The notes: a model not told the origin generated them from the sequence alone. DNA of 25,133 nt from CAZTDU01 sp050248795 (GCA_050248795.1 JBFWRS010000044.1:1-25133); one strand, 5' to 3'. Shown: positions 13,212-22,209, numbered from the stretch's first letter. Made by a program: numbers and translations.

Positions 13212-14099
13212 ATGAGCGATCCCCGGTTCCACGGCGTCTTCCCTTACCTGGTGTCCCCGGTCAAACCCTCGGGCGAGGTCGACGCCGAGGTGCTCGGCAG
13301 GCTGAGCGACGACCTCATCAAGGCTGGCGTGCACGGGCTGACGCCGCTCGGCTCGACCGGCGAGTTCGCCTACCTCACGCGCGAGCAGCGCCGGCGCGTG
13401 GTCGAAGTCGTCGTCGAGGCTGCGGCGGGCCGCGTGCCGGTGGTGGCAGGCGTCGCGTCGACCACCACCGATGACGCGGTGCTGCAGGCGCGCGATTACG
13501 AGAAGCTCGGCTGCAACGGCATCCTGGCGATCCTGGAAGCCTACTTCCCGATCGCGGATGAAGGCGTGCACGCGTATTTCAAGGCGATCGCCGATGCAGT
13601 CGGGCTGCCGGTGGTGCTGTACACCAACCCGAACTTCCAGCGCTCGGACCTGAGCCTGCCGGTGATCGAGCGCCTGTCGCGCGTGGCGAATATCGGCTAC
13701 ATCAAGGATGCGTCCAGCAACACCGGGCGGCTGCTGTCGATCATCAACCGCGTCGAGGGACGCATGCAGGTGTTCGCTGCCTCGGCGCATATCCCGGTGT
13801 GCGTGATGATGATCGGCGGCGTCGGCTGGATGGCCGGGCCGGCCTGCGTCGCGCCAGGCCAGAGCGTCGAGCTGTACGAACTCTGCAAGCGGGGCGACTG
13901 GACAGCCGCGATGCAGCGCCAGCGCCCGCTGTGGGCGCTGAACCAGGCATTCGCCAAGTACAACCTCGCCGCCTGCATCAAGGGCGGCCTCGCGCTGCAG
14001 GGCTATGGCGTGGGCGCGCCGCTTGCGCCGCAGGCACCGCTGTCGCCGGAAGGCATCGAGGAGGTGCGCCGGGCCCTGGGGGCGATCGGGGCGCTGTAG
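13212..14099 (+). CDS. Dihydrodipicolinate synthase-family lyase/aldolase (DapA-like)
   Basis: This is a 295-residue TIM-barrel class I aldolase of the DHDPS/N-acetylneuraminate lyase superfamily. The substrate-carboxylate motif GSTGE is at 47-51, the catalytic Tyr137 is in VVLYTNPNF, and the Schiff-base Lys165 is in IGYIKDASSN, so the catalytic set is complete. The match to true DapA is only general, and position in a Bug/sulfatase cluster argues for a catabolic pyruvate- or ketoacid-forming lyase rather than lysine synthesis. It follows the sulfatase gene by 47 bp and is immediately followed, with zero spacing, by the zinc-ribbon gene. The substrate is unknown. Confidence 0.85.
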   Translation: MSDPRFHGVFPYLVSPVKPSGEVDAEVLGRLSDDLIKAGVHGLTPLGSTGEFAYLTREQRRRVVEVVVEAAAGRVPVVAGVASTTTDDAVLQARDYEKLGCNGILAILEAYFPIADEGVHAYFKAIADAVGLPVVLYTNPNFQRSDLSLPVIERLSRVANIGYIKDASSNTGRLLSIINRVEGRMQVFAASAHIPVCVMMIGGVGWMAGPACVAPGQSVELYELCKRGDWTAAMQRQRPLWALNQAFAKYNLAACIKGGLALQGYGVGAPLAPQAPLSPEGIEEVRRALGAIGAL

Positions 14100-14441
14100 G
14101 TGGACACGCGCTGTCCGCTCTGCGGCGCGGCCCTCGGCAAACGCAAGCTCGCCGCGGCCATCGTCGCGCGCATGGACATGGACTGCATGCACTGCAAGGG
14201 CCGCATCCGGCTGAACCTGCATCCGCTCGAGCTGCGCATCGTGCTGCTCGCCACCGCGGCATTCGTCGCGGCGGCGCTGCTTGCGTACCTGATGCAGAGC
14301 GAGGCGTTGGTGCTGCTCGCCTTCGGCATTGCGGCGGCAGGCGCGATCGCGCTCGAGCTGCACGCGCGCCTGCGCTTGCGCGACTGGCCGCGCTACGCGC
14401 GCGCCGAGCCGCCCGCCGGCACCTCGCCGCCGGCTCAGTAG
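14100..14441 (+). CDS. Zinc-ribbon protein with two membrane helices, unknown
   Basis: This is a 113-residue protein with an N-terminal zinc ribbon of two CxxC pairs, CPLC (5-8) and CMHC (29-32). Two hydrophobic helices follow at about 47-66 (ELRIVLLATAAFVAAALLAYL) and 71-87 (ALVLLAFGIAAAGAIAL), then a basic, proline-rich tail. I do not recognise the family. The GTG start directly abuts the TAG of the DapA-like gene, indicating translational coupling. Its end overlaps by 7 bp the 3' end of the convergent DUF2135 gene. It might be a membrane anchor or metal-dependent adaptor; that is speculation. Confidence 0.65.
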   Translation: MDTRCPLCGAALGKRKLAAAIVARMDMDCMHCKGRIRLNLHPLELRIVLLATAAFVAAALLAYLMQSEALVLLAFGIAAAGAIALELHARLRLRDWPRYARAEPPAGTSPPAQ

Positions 14442-15235
14442 ACGAAGGCCCGCACCAGGTTCAGGTCGCCGATCTTGCGCAGCGGCACGACAAAGCTTTC
14501 GCGGCGCTCGCGCGCGGTGTTCTCGTGGACGATCAGGCTGATGCGCGCGGTGATGAGGTCGCGCTCGCGGGTGGATTCGTCGAAGTGGTAGCCCGAGGCG
14601 CCGAAGTTGCCCCAGTAGTTGACGTACACGCGCCACGCGCCCCGATGCGGCGCGGTGACCGAGAAGATCTCGGGCCCGGCACCGTCCACGCTGTCGACAT
14701 CGAAGCCGCCGCCCGCGGCCAGCACCGGCCGCGCCCAGTAGGCGTGCTGGCCATCGGGTGCGAGCACGTGCAGGTCGACTTCGGCCTGCGGGTCGTCCCA
14801 GGTCAGCACCATGCGAAGCTGCGCCTGCGGCCGGCTGGCGTTTGCCTCGTAGAACTGCACGCGCTTCGACTTGCCGCCGGGCAGGCGCAGTTCCACGCCG
14901 TTGGAGCCGGCGCCGAATGCCCAGGGCCGCGCGAACGCGCCGTCCTTGCCGGTGTACAGCGGCATCGGGTTGCCGTTTACCACCAGCGTCGGCGGCCGGC
15001 GCGCGTTGCCCGCGGCCTTCAGGCTGCCGGCGATCAGTGCGCGGTGCTTCTGTCCGCCGCGGTCTATCGGCGGCGTGGGATAGGCGTGGCGCACCTCGCC
15101 CGCGGCGTCGACCAGGCCGCTGTGGTTCCAGCCGCCGGTCGGCCGCTGCAGCAAATCCGGGGAAGAAGGCGGCGACGAGACCTGCGCGCGGGCCGCCGCA
15201 CAGGCCAGGGCGAGGGCCAAGGCCGCGGCGCGCAT
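14435..15235 (-). CDS. DUF2135 (YfaP/MagF-like) secreted protein, copy 2
   Basis: This 266-residue exported protein has a signal peptide (MRAAALALALACAAARAQ) and a YfaP-type beta-sandwich. The core motif is RMVLTWDDPQAEVDLHVLAPDGQHAYWARPVLAAGGGFDVDSVDGAGPEIFSVTAPHRGAWRVYVNYWGN. Before it lies a Y-P-T-P-P...LIAGSL...LVVNGNPMPLYTGKDGAFARPWAF segment shared with the upstream gene, so the two are tandem paralogues. The start ATG overlaps the stop of the upstream copy (TGATG). In Pseudomonas the MagF counterpart is reported in a complex with the macroglobulin MagD; a similar partner role here is inference. It is the last gene of the operon. Confidence 0.82.
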   Translation of the reverse strand: MRAAALALALACAAARAQVSSPPSSPDLLQRPTGGWNHSGLVDAAGEVRHAYPTPPIDRGGQKHRALIAGSLKAAGNARRPPTLVVNGNPMPLYTGKDGAFARPWAFGAGSNGVELRLPGGKSKRVQFYEANASRPQAQLRMVLTWDDPQAEVDLHVLAPDGQHAYWARPVLAAGGGFDVDSVDGAGPEIFSVTAPHRGAWRVYVNYWGNFGASGYHFDESTRERDLITARISLIVHENTARERRESFVVPLRKIGDLNLVRAFVY

Positions 15236-16005
15236 CAGCGGTAGGCGAACGAGGCCACGCGGGTCAGCTCGCCTGGCTTGCGCATCGGCACGCGAAAGCT
15301 GCGCACGGTCTCGCGGTCGGTGCCTTCGCCCGAGACGACCGCGAGCTGCGCGGTGGTGACGATGCCGCGGTGCTCCTCGCCGCCGGCGCCGAAGTAGTTG
15401 ACGAACACGTGCCAGATGCCGGGCGCGGGCGCGGCGCTGGCGTAGATCTCCGGGCCGTAGCCGGTGGTGACATCCACGTCCAGCGCGCCGCCGCTCGCGC
15501 CGACGCGACGCGCGTAGTACACGTGTTCGCCATCCGGCGCGATGACGTGCAGGTCGAGGTCGGTGCCGTCGGTGTCCCAGGACAGCACGACGCGCAGCCG
15601 CGCCTGCGGCCGCAGCGCGTTCGCATCGTAGAACTGCGTGCGCCGCCGCTCTTTGCCGTCGGCCGAGCGCACTTCCACCGCGTTTGAGCGTGCGGCGAAG
15701 GAGTATGCGCGCGCGAAGGCACCGGTCTCGTTGGTGGGCAGCGGCATGGCGATGCCGTTCACCACCAGCGTGCCCGGGCGCCTGTCGCCGCGCGGCGCCT
15801 TCGGCGATCCGGCGATGCGGCCGCGGATCAGCGCGGCGTTGCCGTGCCCGCCGGTATTCGCGGATGACGCCGGGTAGTTCACTTCCTGGATGAAGCCGGA
15901 TTCGCCGCCGCCGTGGCGCCAGCCGCCGACCGGCAGTTCGATCGCGGTCTGCGCGAGCGCGCCGCCGGCGAGGCTGCACAGGACGATGGCGGCAAGGGCG
16001 CGCAA
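15235..16005 (-). CDS. yfaP: DUF2135 (YfaP/MagF-like) secreted protein, copy 1
   Basis: This 256-residue exported protein has a signal peptide (MRALAAIVLCSLAGGALAQ). VVLSWDTDGTDLDLHVIAPDGEHVYYARRVGASGGALDVDVTTGYGPEIYASAAPAPGIWHVFVNYFGAG is the diagnostic DUF2135 core, better preserved here than in the downstream copy. The only sensible start is TTG at 16005, three bases after the upstream stop, with GGAG nine bases before it. The shared layout with the next gene (LVVNGIAMPLPTNETGAFARAYSF against LVVNGNPMPLYTGKDGAFARPWAF) shows duplication. The role is presumed to be within the periplasmic macroglobulin complex. Confidence 0.83.
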   Translation of the reverse strand: MRALAAIVLCSLAGGALAQTAIELPVGGWRHGGGESGFIQEVNYPASSANTGGHGNAALIRGRIAGSPKAPRGDRRPGTLVVNGIAMPLPTNETGAFARAYSFAARSNAVEVRSADGKERRRTQFYDANALRPQARLRVVLSWDTDGTDLDLHVIAPDGEHVYYARRVGASGGALDVDVTTGYGPEIYASAAPAPGIWHVFVNYFGAGGEEHRGIVTTAQLAVVSGEGTDRETVRSFRVPMRKPGELTRVASFAYR

Positions 16006-16008
16006 TGT

Positions 16009-17642
16009 TCAGAGCTCCAGCAGCCGGCGCGCGAGGCGCTCGACATAGGCTTCGTCCGCGCCATTCGGATGGAAGCGCAGCGAGAGGTGCAGGTACTCGT
16101 GCGCGAGCGCGAGGCGGCCTTCGCGCGTGCGCCAGTCGCGCGCGTAGATGCGCAGGCGCTGCTGGTCGGCGTAGGGGTTGCCCGCGGCGAGCGCGCAGAC
16201 GCGCAGCGGCGCGCGGGGCGGCTCGTACCCGGGCTCGCGGTGAAGTTTCTTTCGCCAGCCGTCGGCAGCGCGCGCAAGCCAGGCCTCGGCTTCGCCGATG
16301 CGCCGGCAGTCCTCGCCGCCTTCGAGGCCGGCGAGCTCGGCGTCCGGATAGGCGCGCGAGAGGATCTCGTCGAATCCCGCGCCGCTGCGCGACCACTCGA
16401 GCGCGTCGCGCCAGGACATCCGGTTCGGCGCCGGCGTGTCGCGGTGATAGCGCACCGTAACGCCGCGCAGCACCAGGTCGTCGGTGAACTTCGCCGCCGC
16501 CAGCGCCTGCGCGGTGGGCGGATTCGGGCTGACGCGCTGCGTGCGCGTGGAGTCGGCGATGCGCCAGCAGCCGGCCTCGACGCCGGCGTTCTGCACCAGG
16601 TAGCTGCGCGCCGCCACCGCCAGCGCGCGCGCGGCGGCAGATTGCGCACCGCCGCCTTCGCGGTCGATGACGCGCGCCACGTAGCCGTTCAGCGTGAAGC
16701 GGCCGCTGATGCGCTTGCCCGCGTCGATGGCGAGTTCGCCGCGCGCGCCGGCGTCGATGCGCAGCCAGTTGCCGTTCTCGAAGGCGATGCGATAGGCGCC
16801 ATGCATGCGTCCCGTCGCCGCCGGCAGCACCGCCTTGACCGGATAGCGGGCGAAGAAATCCACTTCGACGCAGGGCGCCTGCGCGGGCTCGCCGCTGCGC
16901 GGTTCGGGCAGCGCGGCGGCGAGCGCCTGCGCGTGGCTGCGCAACGCGCTGCGGCTTGCGCCGCGCGCGCCGAACCAGAACGGCGTGCCATCGGCGAGCC
17001 AGCCGGCGGCGCCGCCCATGCCGTCCCAGGTCCAGGTCTTGAAGCGCACGCCGCTGCCGAGGGCGCGCCAGGCGTCGCGGCCGTAGCCGGCAAGGCTGAC
17101 TTCCAGCAGCGCGCGGCGCGCCTCGCTGCGCGCGGCTGGCGACATGCCATCCAGCGCCGCGAGGATGTCGCCGACAGCCGCGCGCGAATCCTCGCGCCAG
17201 CGCGGCGGCGGCAGGCCGAGCCGCTGGTGGTCGAAGTACGCGCCGCAGGAGCGCGCCAGCGCGGCGTCGCGGCCGATGCTCTCGCCCGGCGCGCAGCAGT
17301 AGTGTTCCGGGTCGCTCGCCTTGCGTGCGTGGCTCGCGCAGACATAGGGCGGCTCCTGCGCGTTCGCATCGACGAGCTGCGCGTAGGTGAAGAGTTTCCA
17401 CAGGCTGCCGACCGGCACTGGCGCANNNNNNNNNNNNNNNNNNNNNNNNNNNNNNNNNNNNNNNNNNNNNNNNNNNNNNNNNNNNNNNNNNNNNNNNNNN
17501 NNNNNNNNNNNNNNNNNNNNNNNNNGCGCGACGCCGCGCTCCTGGTGTCAGCGCGCGACGCCGCGCTCCCAGGGTCCGCCGCCAGCGCCGCGCCCCACAC
17601 GGCGAGGGCGGCGGCAAGGCTAGCGAATCTCGATGCGCGCAC
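16009..17642 (-). CDS. yfaQ: DUF2300 (YfaQ/MagE-like) protein, interrupted by assembly gap
   Basis: This is an exported protein. The GTG at 17642 gives the signal peptide MRASRFASLAAALAVWGAALA, overlapping the macroglobulin gene end by 23 bp. The 100-N gap then hides an unknown length, and the two sides are in different frames only because the gap size is nominal. After the gap come motifs resembling a penicillin-binding-protein domain: SLWK (17406-17395) like SxxK, RSCGAYF (Ser at 17250) like SxN, and FKTWTW (Lys at 17040) like KTG, the last two degenerate. Next is a SpoIID-like stretch (LNGYVARVID, then AAARALAVAARSYLVQ). Last is HEYLH (16101-16087) followed by DEAYVE, a zincin-type motif. 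DUF2300 identity rests on operon position and overall pattern. The enzymatic reading is inference. Confidence 0.72.
17426..17525. other. Assembly gap (100 N)
   Basis: Exactly 100 N lie inside the 5' part of the DUF2300 gene. This is a scaffold join of unknown true length, next to a 27-bp-period repeat. Confidence 0.98.
17526..17569. repeat. 27-bp-period tandem repeat abutting the gap
   Basis: GCGCGACGCCGCGCTCC occurs at 17526-17542 and identically at 17553-17569. In the minus-strand reading frame this is a nine-residue repeat (SAASRADTR, SAASR...) directly after the signal peptide. The repeat probably continues into the gap and caused it. Confidence 0.75.
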
Positions 17643-20600
17643 GCGGCCGCTCCTCGAAGGCCTTCTGTTCCGGCTGGTACATGCGCGTGTAGCGCACCGG
17701 CGGCAGCGCGTAGCTGCCCGCCTGCGCGACGCGCAGCAGATGGCTGACGCTCAACTCGCCCGTGAGTTCCTCCACCGGGAAGGCGTAGCCGCCGGGCGTG
17801 GCGTCGAACCTTGCGCGCTCGAGCGCCGCGGCCTCCTTGCTGCCGGGCTTTCTCACCGCGATGCCCCAGGTCGAGCGGTCGGCGCTGGCGCCGGGCGGCA
17901 GTGCCACCTCGACGACGCCGTAGCGCAGCCGCGCGCCGGGGCGCGGCTTCAGCACGATTTCGTCCAGGTACAGCGCATCGGTCTGCAGCGGCGTGTTCGC
18001 GCCCACCGCTTCCAGCGCGTATTCCGCGGGCGCGGCGGCCGGGTCGAGCGGCGCGGCCGCCGCCTCGCCGCCCGGCGCGGCGGGCTTTGCCGCTGGCTGC
18101 GCGCCCGCGTCGATGCGCGTCAGGCGCCAGATGCGCCGCTCTATCGTCAGCGGCAGCGTGCTGTGCTCGGGTTCGCGCGAGGCGTAGCTGACGATGGCCT
18201 GCATGCCCGCTGCCGCCGGGGCGGCGAGCGGCAGCGCGGCTGGCAGCGGCGCACCCGCAGGCAGGCGCCAGAGCCGCTGGCCGGTGGCGCTGCTCACCGC
18301 TTCCCAGGGGGCATCGAGCGTCACGCCGCTGTCGCTGCCGCGTGGCGCCGCGCCGCCGAGCGCGCGCTGGATCCATACCAGCGCCAGCGCGCGATCCACG
18401 GTTGCCATGTCGGCCGACACATCCTGCAGCACGCGCGCGGCTTCTGCCATCGGGCCGCGCTTCGCCATCAGCGCGAGCGCGTGCGCCAGCGGTACGCCGC
18501 TCGCGCGCAGGGACTCGATCGCGGCTGCCTGCGCCTGCGCCAGCCGCGGCGGTAGCGGTGCCTTCGCGCGCAGCGCCACGTGAACCGTGAGCACCCGCGT
18601 CATCGCATCCACGCTCGCGTGCTCGGCGTCGGCAAGCACCAGGCTGTCCGCGCGCGCTGCCGGCTGCGCCGCGTCTGGCACCGGCCGCGCGGCGATCTCG
18701 TCGGCCAGCGCGGCGGCGAGCGAACGCACCGGCAGGCCGAGTTCCTGCGTCCAGTAGAGCATCAGTGCGCGATGCCAGTGCGAGCGCTTCACGCCCGCGC
18801 TGCGGTACACCTCGAGCAGCCTGTCCCAATGGCCGGGCGGCATGGCAAGGCCCAATGCGCGGCTCGCGTGCCAGTCGGCGTAGTAGGCGTACGCGGTCAG
18901 CAGCGCGTCGCCGTCCCTGGCGGGCGCACTCCACCAGCCGAACACCGCCTTCGGGCCGGCGAACTGCGCCAGCCGGAATCGCTGCGTGTGCAACTGCTGC
19001 CTGAGGCGCGGCGCAAGGCGTTCGTCGCCGGCGCCGAGCGACTGCACCGCGAGGCTGTAGGGAATCAGGCGGCTCGCGGTCTGCTCGACGCAGCCATGCG
19101 GGTAGTCGATGAGTTCGTCCATGACGCGGCGGAACTGCGCCGCGGCGGAATCGGCGAAGCGTACTGTGATGCCGCCGGCATCCGGCGGCAGCTCGAGCGG
19201 CGCATCGGCGGCGATGCTCACCGAGCGTGCGCCCGGCCAGTGCACCGGGATGGACGTCAACGGCACGCTAAGGGAATCGACCACCTGGCCGGCCGTGGCG
19301 AGCGACAGCGTCATGCTCGAATCGCCGGACGAGACGTCCAGCGGCAGGCGGACGAAGTTCGCGCCTGGTTTCAGCGTCAGGCGCTCGGCTTTCGCCAGCC
19401 CGGCGCCGCGCGCGGAGAATTCCGCCACTACTGGCTCGCTGCCCTGGTTGAACAGTGCCGCGCTCGCCTGCGGCGCGTCGCTCGCGCGCAGCCATGTCGG
19501 GCTCGCCCACTTCACGTACAGCGCCTTGTCGGAGCGCACGTGGCTGGCGGACTGGCCGACGACGCCGGCGGCATCGATCGCGCGCGCGGTGATCCGCCAG
19601 CGCGTCAACGCGTCGGGCATGGTGAATTCGAGCGTCGCGCGCCCGTCTGCGCCGGTGACTAGGTCGGGCTGCCATAGCGCGGTGTCGCGGTCGTCGCGCC
19701 GCGGCCGCTCGAGCACCTTTACGGCGCGTTCGGGCGACTGGCGCCGCGATGGCGCGGACGCGCGCCCGCGCGGGCGCGCGAGGTCGTAGCCGATGAAGTT
19801 CAGGCTCGCCGAGGTGCGCACGTTGTTTCGCCGCGGGTGGTAGAAGAAATCGAAGATGTCGGGCGCGATCTCGGGCTGCAGCACGTAAACCATTTCGTCC
19901 ACCACCGACACCGTCAGCCGCGCGCCGGCAGCGGCCCTGCCGGCGATGCTGGCGGCGAGTTCCAGCTTCACCGTCTCGCCTGGCGCGTACACCGGTTTGT
20001 CCGCCTTCACGCGCACGTCGATCTTCGGCTGTTCGACGCGCAGCCCCTGGTTCTGGAACGCGTATTCGCCGGCCTTCACGTACACCACGGACAGCGTGAT
20101 GTTGGGGCTGTAGTCCTCGCCCACCGGCAGCGCGGCGCGCCACTGCGTCGGCGTGATGCGCGTGGTCTTCACCCATGACTCGCCCGATACGAGCAGCGCC
20201 GTCTTCTCGACGCGGTCGCGTTCCAGCGTGAGAAGGGCGTGGTCCACCGGCTGCGGGAAGGTGATCAGCGCGCTGGCGGTGTCCCCCGGCCGGTAGCTGG
20301 CGCGGTCCAGCACGATTTCGATGGTGCCCTGCGGTGCGGCGATGCCCTCGCCGCTGACCCAGTGCGAGGCTGCGCCGACGATGTTGCCGGCGGCGTCGCG
20401 CAGGTTCACGGTGTAGCTGCCGGGCTGGTCGAACGCGATCGCGACCTGCGCGCGGTCGGCGAGGCGGCCGGTGGCGCGCTTGCGGTCTTCGAGCCGGATG
20501 CTTTCCCAAGTCTCGGGCGGCATGCCCTGCTGCCGCAGCGCGCGGATCGCAAATCGCACGCTTTCCTTCGGCGCCGAGAACGACTTCGCCGCGGAGAGTG

Positions 20601-22209
20601 CGTACAGGCCGGCGCCGCGCTCGATCAGGATCTCCTTCGTCGTGCGCACGCGGTACGCGGCGCCGTCGGTGGCTAGCGCAGTGAGCACGTAGCGGCTGGG
20701 CTCGGTCGCCGCCGGCAGGGTGAACTGCGCCATGCCGCTTGCATCGGTGGTGAGCGAGGTGCTCGCGAGCTTGAGCGCGAACTGCCCCGCGTAGCCGAGG
20801 TCGCCCTCGACCATGGTGAGGCGCTGCGCGCGCACGCCGAGTTCCACCCGGGCGCCGGGCACCGGCTTGCCGTCCGGATAGCTCAATTGCAGGCGGCCGG
20901 AAATGGCATCGCCGGTCCTGTAATCGCGCTTGTCGGTGATCAGCCCGATCTCGAAATGCGGCTTCAGGTAGTCGGCGACACGGAACGCCGCGCCATAGGT
21001 GTCGCCCTTGTAGGTGAAGCGAAGCTCATAGCCGCCTGCGCCGGCGTTCTCGGGCAGGCGAAAGCTGGTGGCTGCCCCCGCATTCCCGTCGAAGCGAACT
21101 TTCTGCGTCGCGACCGGAAAGCCGCCTGGATCGAACACCGAGATGTCGAGTCCGGCGGCGGCCGCCGCGCGCGTTTCGCGGGCCGACACCAGCTCGCGGC
21201 CGAGGAACTTCACGAACACCTCGTCGCCGGGCCGGTACAGCGGCCGGTCGGTCACTGCATACAGGCGCGTGTTGTAGATCTCGCTGTCGTAGTAGTAGTT
21301 CTCGGAAACGAACACGCCGCCGGCCGGGTCTTCGCCGAACACGTAGGTCTTCTCCGGCGCGCTGCGCGTGAACACCGCCAGGCCCGACCCGTCCGTCGCC
21401 CCGGTCTGCAGCGCGCCGATGCCGTCTGTCCAGACCACTTTGGCGTTCGCCACCGGCCTGCCGTCGCCGCGTTCCGCGACCCACGCCAGCATCTGCCCGG
21501 CGGAGACCTTGGTTATCGCGACCGTGCTGGAGACGAACACCAGCGTGGTTGCGCGATGCTCGCCGAGCAGCGCCTCGACCAGGTACAGCCCGGGTGCGCG
21601 CCTGCCGAGGGGGATCATCACGTTGCCCTGCTGCACCCTGATGAAGTTGCTCGAGGAGCCCGACAGCTTCACGCCCTTGGGCGGTTCGATCGGGCGCGCC
21701 AGCTCCACCGGGTAGCGGAAGCTGTCGGTGAGCACCATGCCCCGGATCGGCGCGTACTGCGGATGCTGCGCCTCGGGCGCACGCTGGCCGATCTGCGCAT
21801 GCGTCTTCGTCCCCGGCGCCTGGCTGGTCACGGCAAGCCGCGCTTCCGGCGTGAATAGCCTGCGCCACACGGTGCGCGACTGCAGCCACCAGGTGTCCCA
21901 GACCCGCGCCAGCGCGTTCGACAGGCCTTCGCCCGCATACGCGCCGGCAACGTCGACGCGATGCAGGTTCTTCTGCCGCTGCAGGAATTCGAGCGGTTTC
22001 GGGATGCGGTACACGCGCAGGTCGACGCCGCCGTATGCGGCCACTGCGTGCAGCGACGTGGCTTCGAGCCGCACCATGGCCTCGGCGTCCGGCGCCCAGG
22101 AAGCATCCGAAAGCAGGAAGAACGGATCGCCGCGCTCGGGCGCGTACTCGGCGTGCAGCGGCGCCGCGACGAGCGCGGCGAAAATGATCACGAGCGCGCG
22201 CAGCATCAT
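17620..22209 (-). CDS. yfaS: Bacterial alpha-2-macroglobulin (YfaS/MagD-type) with thioester motif
   Basis: This 1529-residue periplasmic protein traps proteases by conformational change after bait-region cleavage. The signal peptide MMLRALVIIFAALVAAPLHA has no lipobox. MG-type domains fill about 30-830; the MG2 hallmark DRPLYRPGDEVFVKFLGRE is near 319. The A2M domain begins with TALWQPDLVTGADGRATLEFTMPDALTRWRITARAID near 840-880. The thioester domain holds YPHGCVEQTASRLIPYSL, with Cys1040 and Gln1043, followed by a helical toroid region and a C-terminal receptor-like domain (GARLRYGVVEVALPPGA). As I recall, the E. coli YfaS group usually lacks CxEQ, so its presence is notable. The ATG at 22209 overlaps the DUF1175 stop (ATGA). 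The stop lies inside the DUF2300 gene start. Confidence 0.92.
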   Translation of the reverse strand: MMLRALVIIFAALVAAPLHAEYAPERGDPFFLLSDASWAPDAEAMVRLEATSLHAVAAYGGVDLRVYRIPKPLEFLQRQKNLHRVDVAGAYAGEGLSNALARVWDTWWLQSRTVWRRLFTPEARLAVTSQAPGTKTHAQIGQRAPEAQHPQYAPIRGMVLTDSFRYPVELARPIEPPKGVKLSGSSSNFIRVQQGNVMIPLGRRAPGLYLVEALLGEHRATTLVFVSSTVAITKVSAGQMLAWVAERGDGRPVANAKVVWTDGIGALQTGATDGSGLAVFTRSAPEKTYVFGEDPAGGVFVSENYYYDSEIYNTRLYAVTDRPLYRPGDEVFVKFLGRELVSARETRAAAAAGLDISVFDPGGFPVATQKVRFDGNAGAATSFRLPENAGAGGYELRFTYKGDTYGAAFRVADYLKPHFEIGLITDKRDYRTGDAISGRLQLSYPDGKPVPGARVELGVRAQRLTMVEGDLGYAGQFALKLASTSLTTDASGMAQFTLPAATEPSRYVLTALATDGAAYRVRTTKEILIERGAGLYALSAAKSFSAPKESVRFAIRALRQQGMPPETWESIRLEDRKRATGRLADRAQVAIAFDQPGSYTVNLRDAAGNIVGAASHWVSGEGIAAPQGTIEIVLDRASYRPGDTASALITFPQPVDHALLTLERDRVEKTALLVSGESWVKTTRITPTQWRAALPVGEDYSPNITLSVVYVKAGEYAFQNQGLRVEQPKIDVRVKADKPVYAPGETVKLELAASIAGRAAAGARLTVSVVDEMVYVLQPEIAPDIFDFFYHPRRNNVRTSASLNFIGYDLARPRGRASAPSRRQSPERAVKVLERPRRDDRDTALWQPDLVTGADGRATLEFTMPDALTRWRITARAIDAAGVVGQSASHVRSDKALYVKWASPTWLRASDAPQASAALFNQGSEPVVAEFSARGAGLAKAERLTLKPGANFVRLPLDVSSGDSSMTLSLATAGQVVDSLSVPLTSIPVHWPGARSVSIAADAPLELPPDAGGITVRFADSAAAQFRRVMDELIDYPHGCVEQTASRLIPYSLAVQSLGAGDERLAPRLRQQLHTQRFRLAQFAGPKAVFGWWSAPARDGDALLTAYAYYADWHASRALGLAMPPGHWDRLLEVYRSAGVKRSHWHRALMLYWTQELGLPVRSLAAALADEIAARPVPDAAQPAARADSLVLADAEHASVDAMTRVLTVHVALRAKAPLPPRLAQAQAAAIESLRASGVPLAHALALMAKRGPMAEAARVLQDVSADMATVDRALALVWIQRALGGAAPRGSDSGVTLDAPWEAVSSATGQRLWRLPAGAPLPAALPLAAPAAAGMQAIVSYASREPEHSTLPLTIERRIWRLTRIDAGAQPAAKPAAPGGEAAAAPLDPAAAPAEYALEAVGANTPLQTDALYLDEIVLKPRPGARLRYGVVEVALPPGASADRSTWGIAVRKPGSKEAAALERARFDATPGGYAFPVEELTGELSVSHLLRVAQAGSYALPPVRYTRMYQPEQKAFEERPRARIEIR

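Noticed and set aside
13212..14099. Biosynthetic dapA for lysine
   Set aside because: Active-site residues fit the superfamily, but the cluster context is catabolic and overall similarity to true DapA is only general.
17396..17545. Frameshift in the DUF2300 gene across the gap
   Set aside because: The two sides differ in frame, but the 100 N are a placeholder of arbitrary length, so no frameshift can be inferred.
15913..18555. Very long plus-strand open frame opposite the DUF2300 and macroglobulin genes
   Set aside because: It runs across the N gap, is Arg/Ala/Gly-rich without any family pattern, and lies opposite clearly coding minus-strand genes. It is a GC-rich shadow frame.
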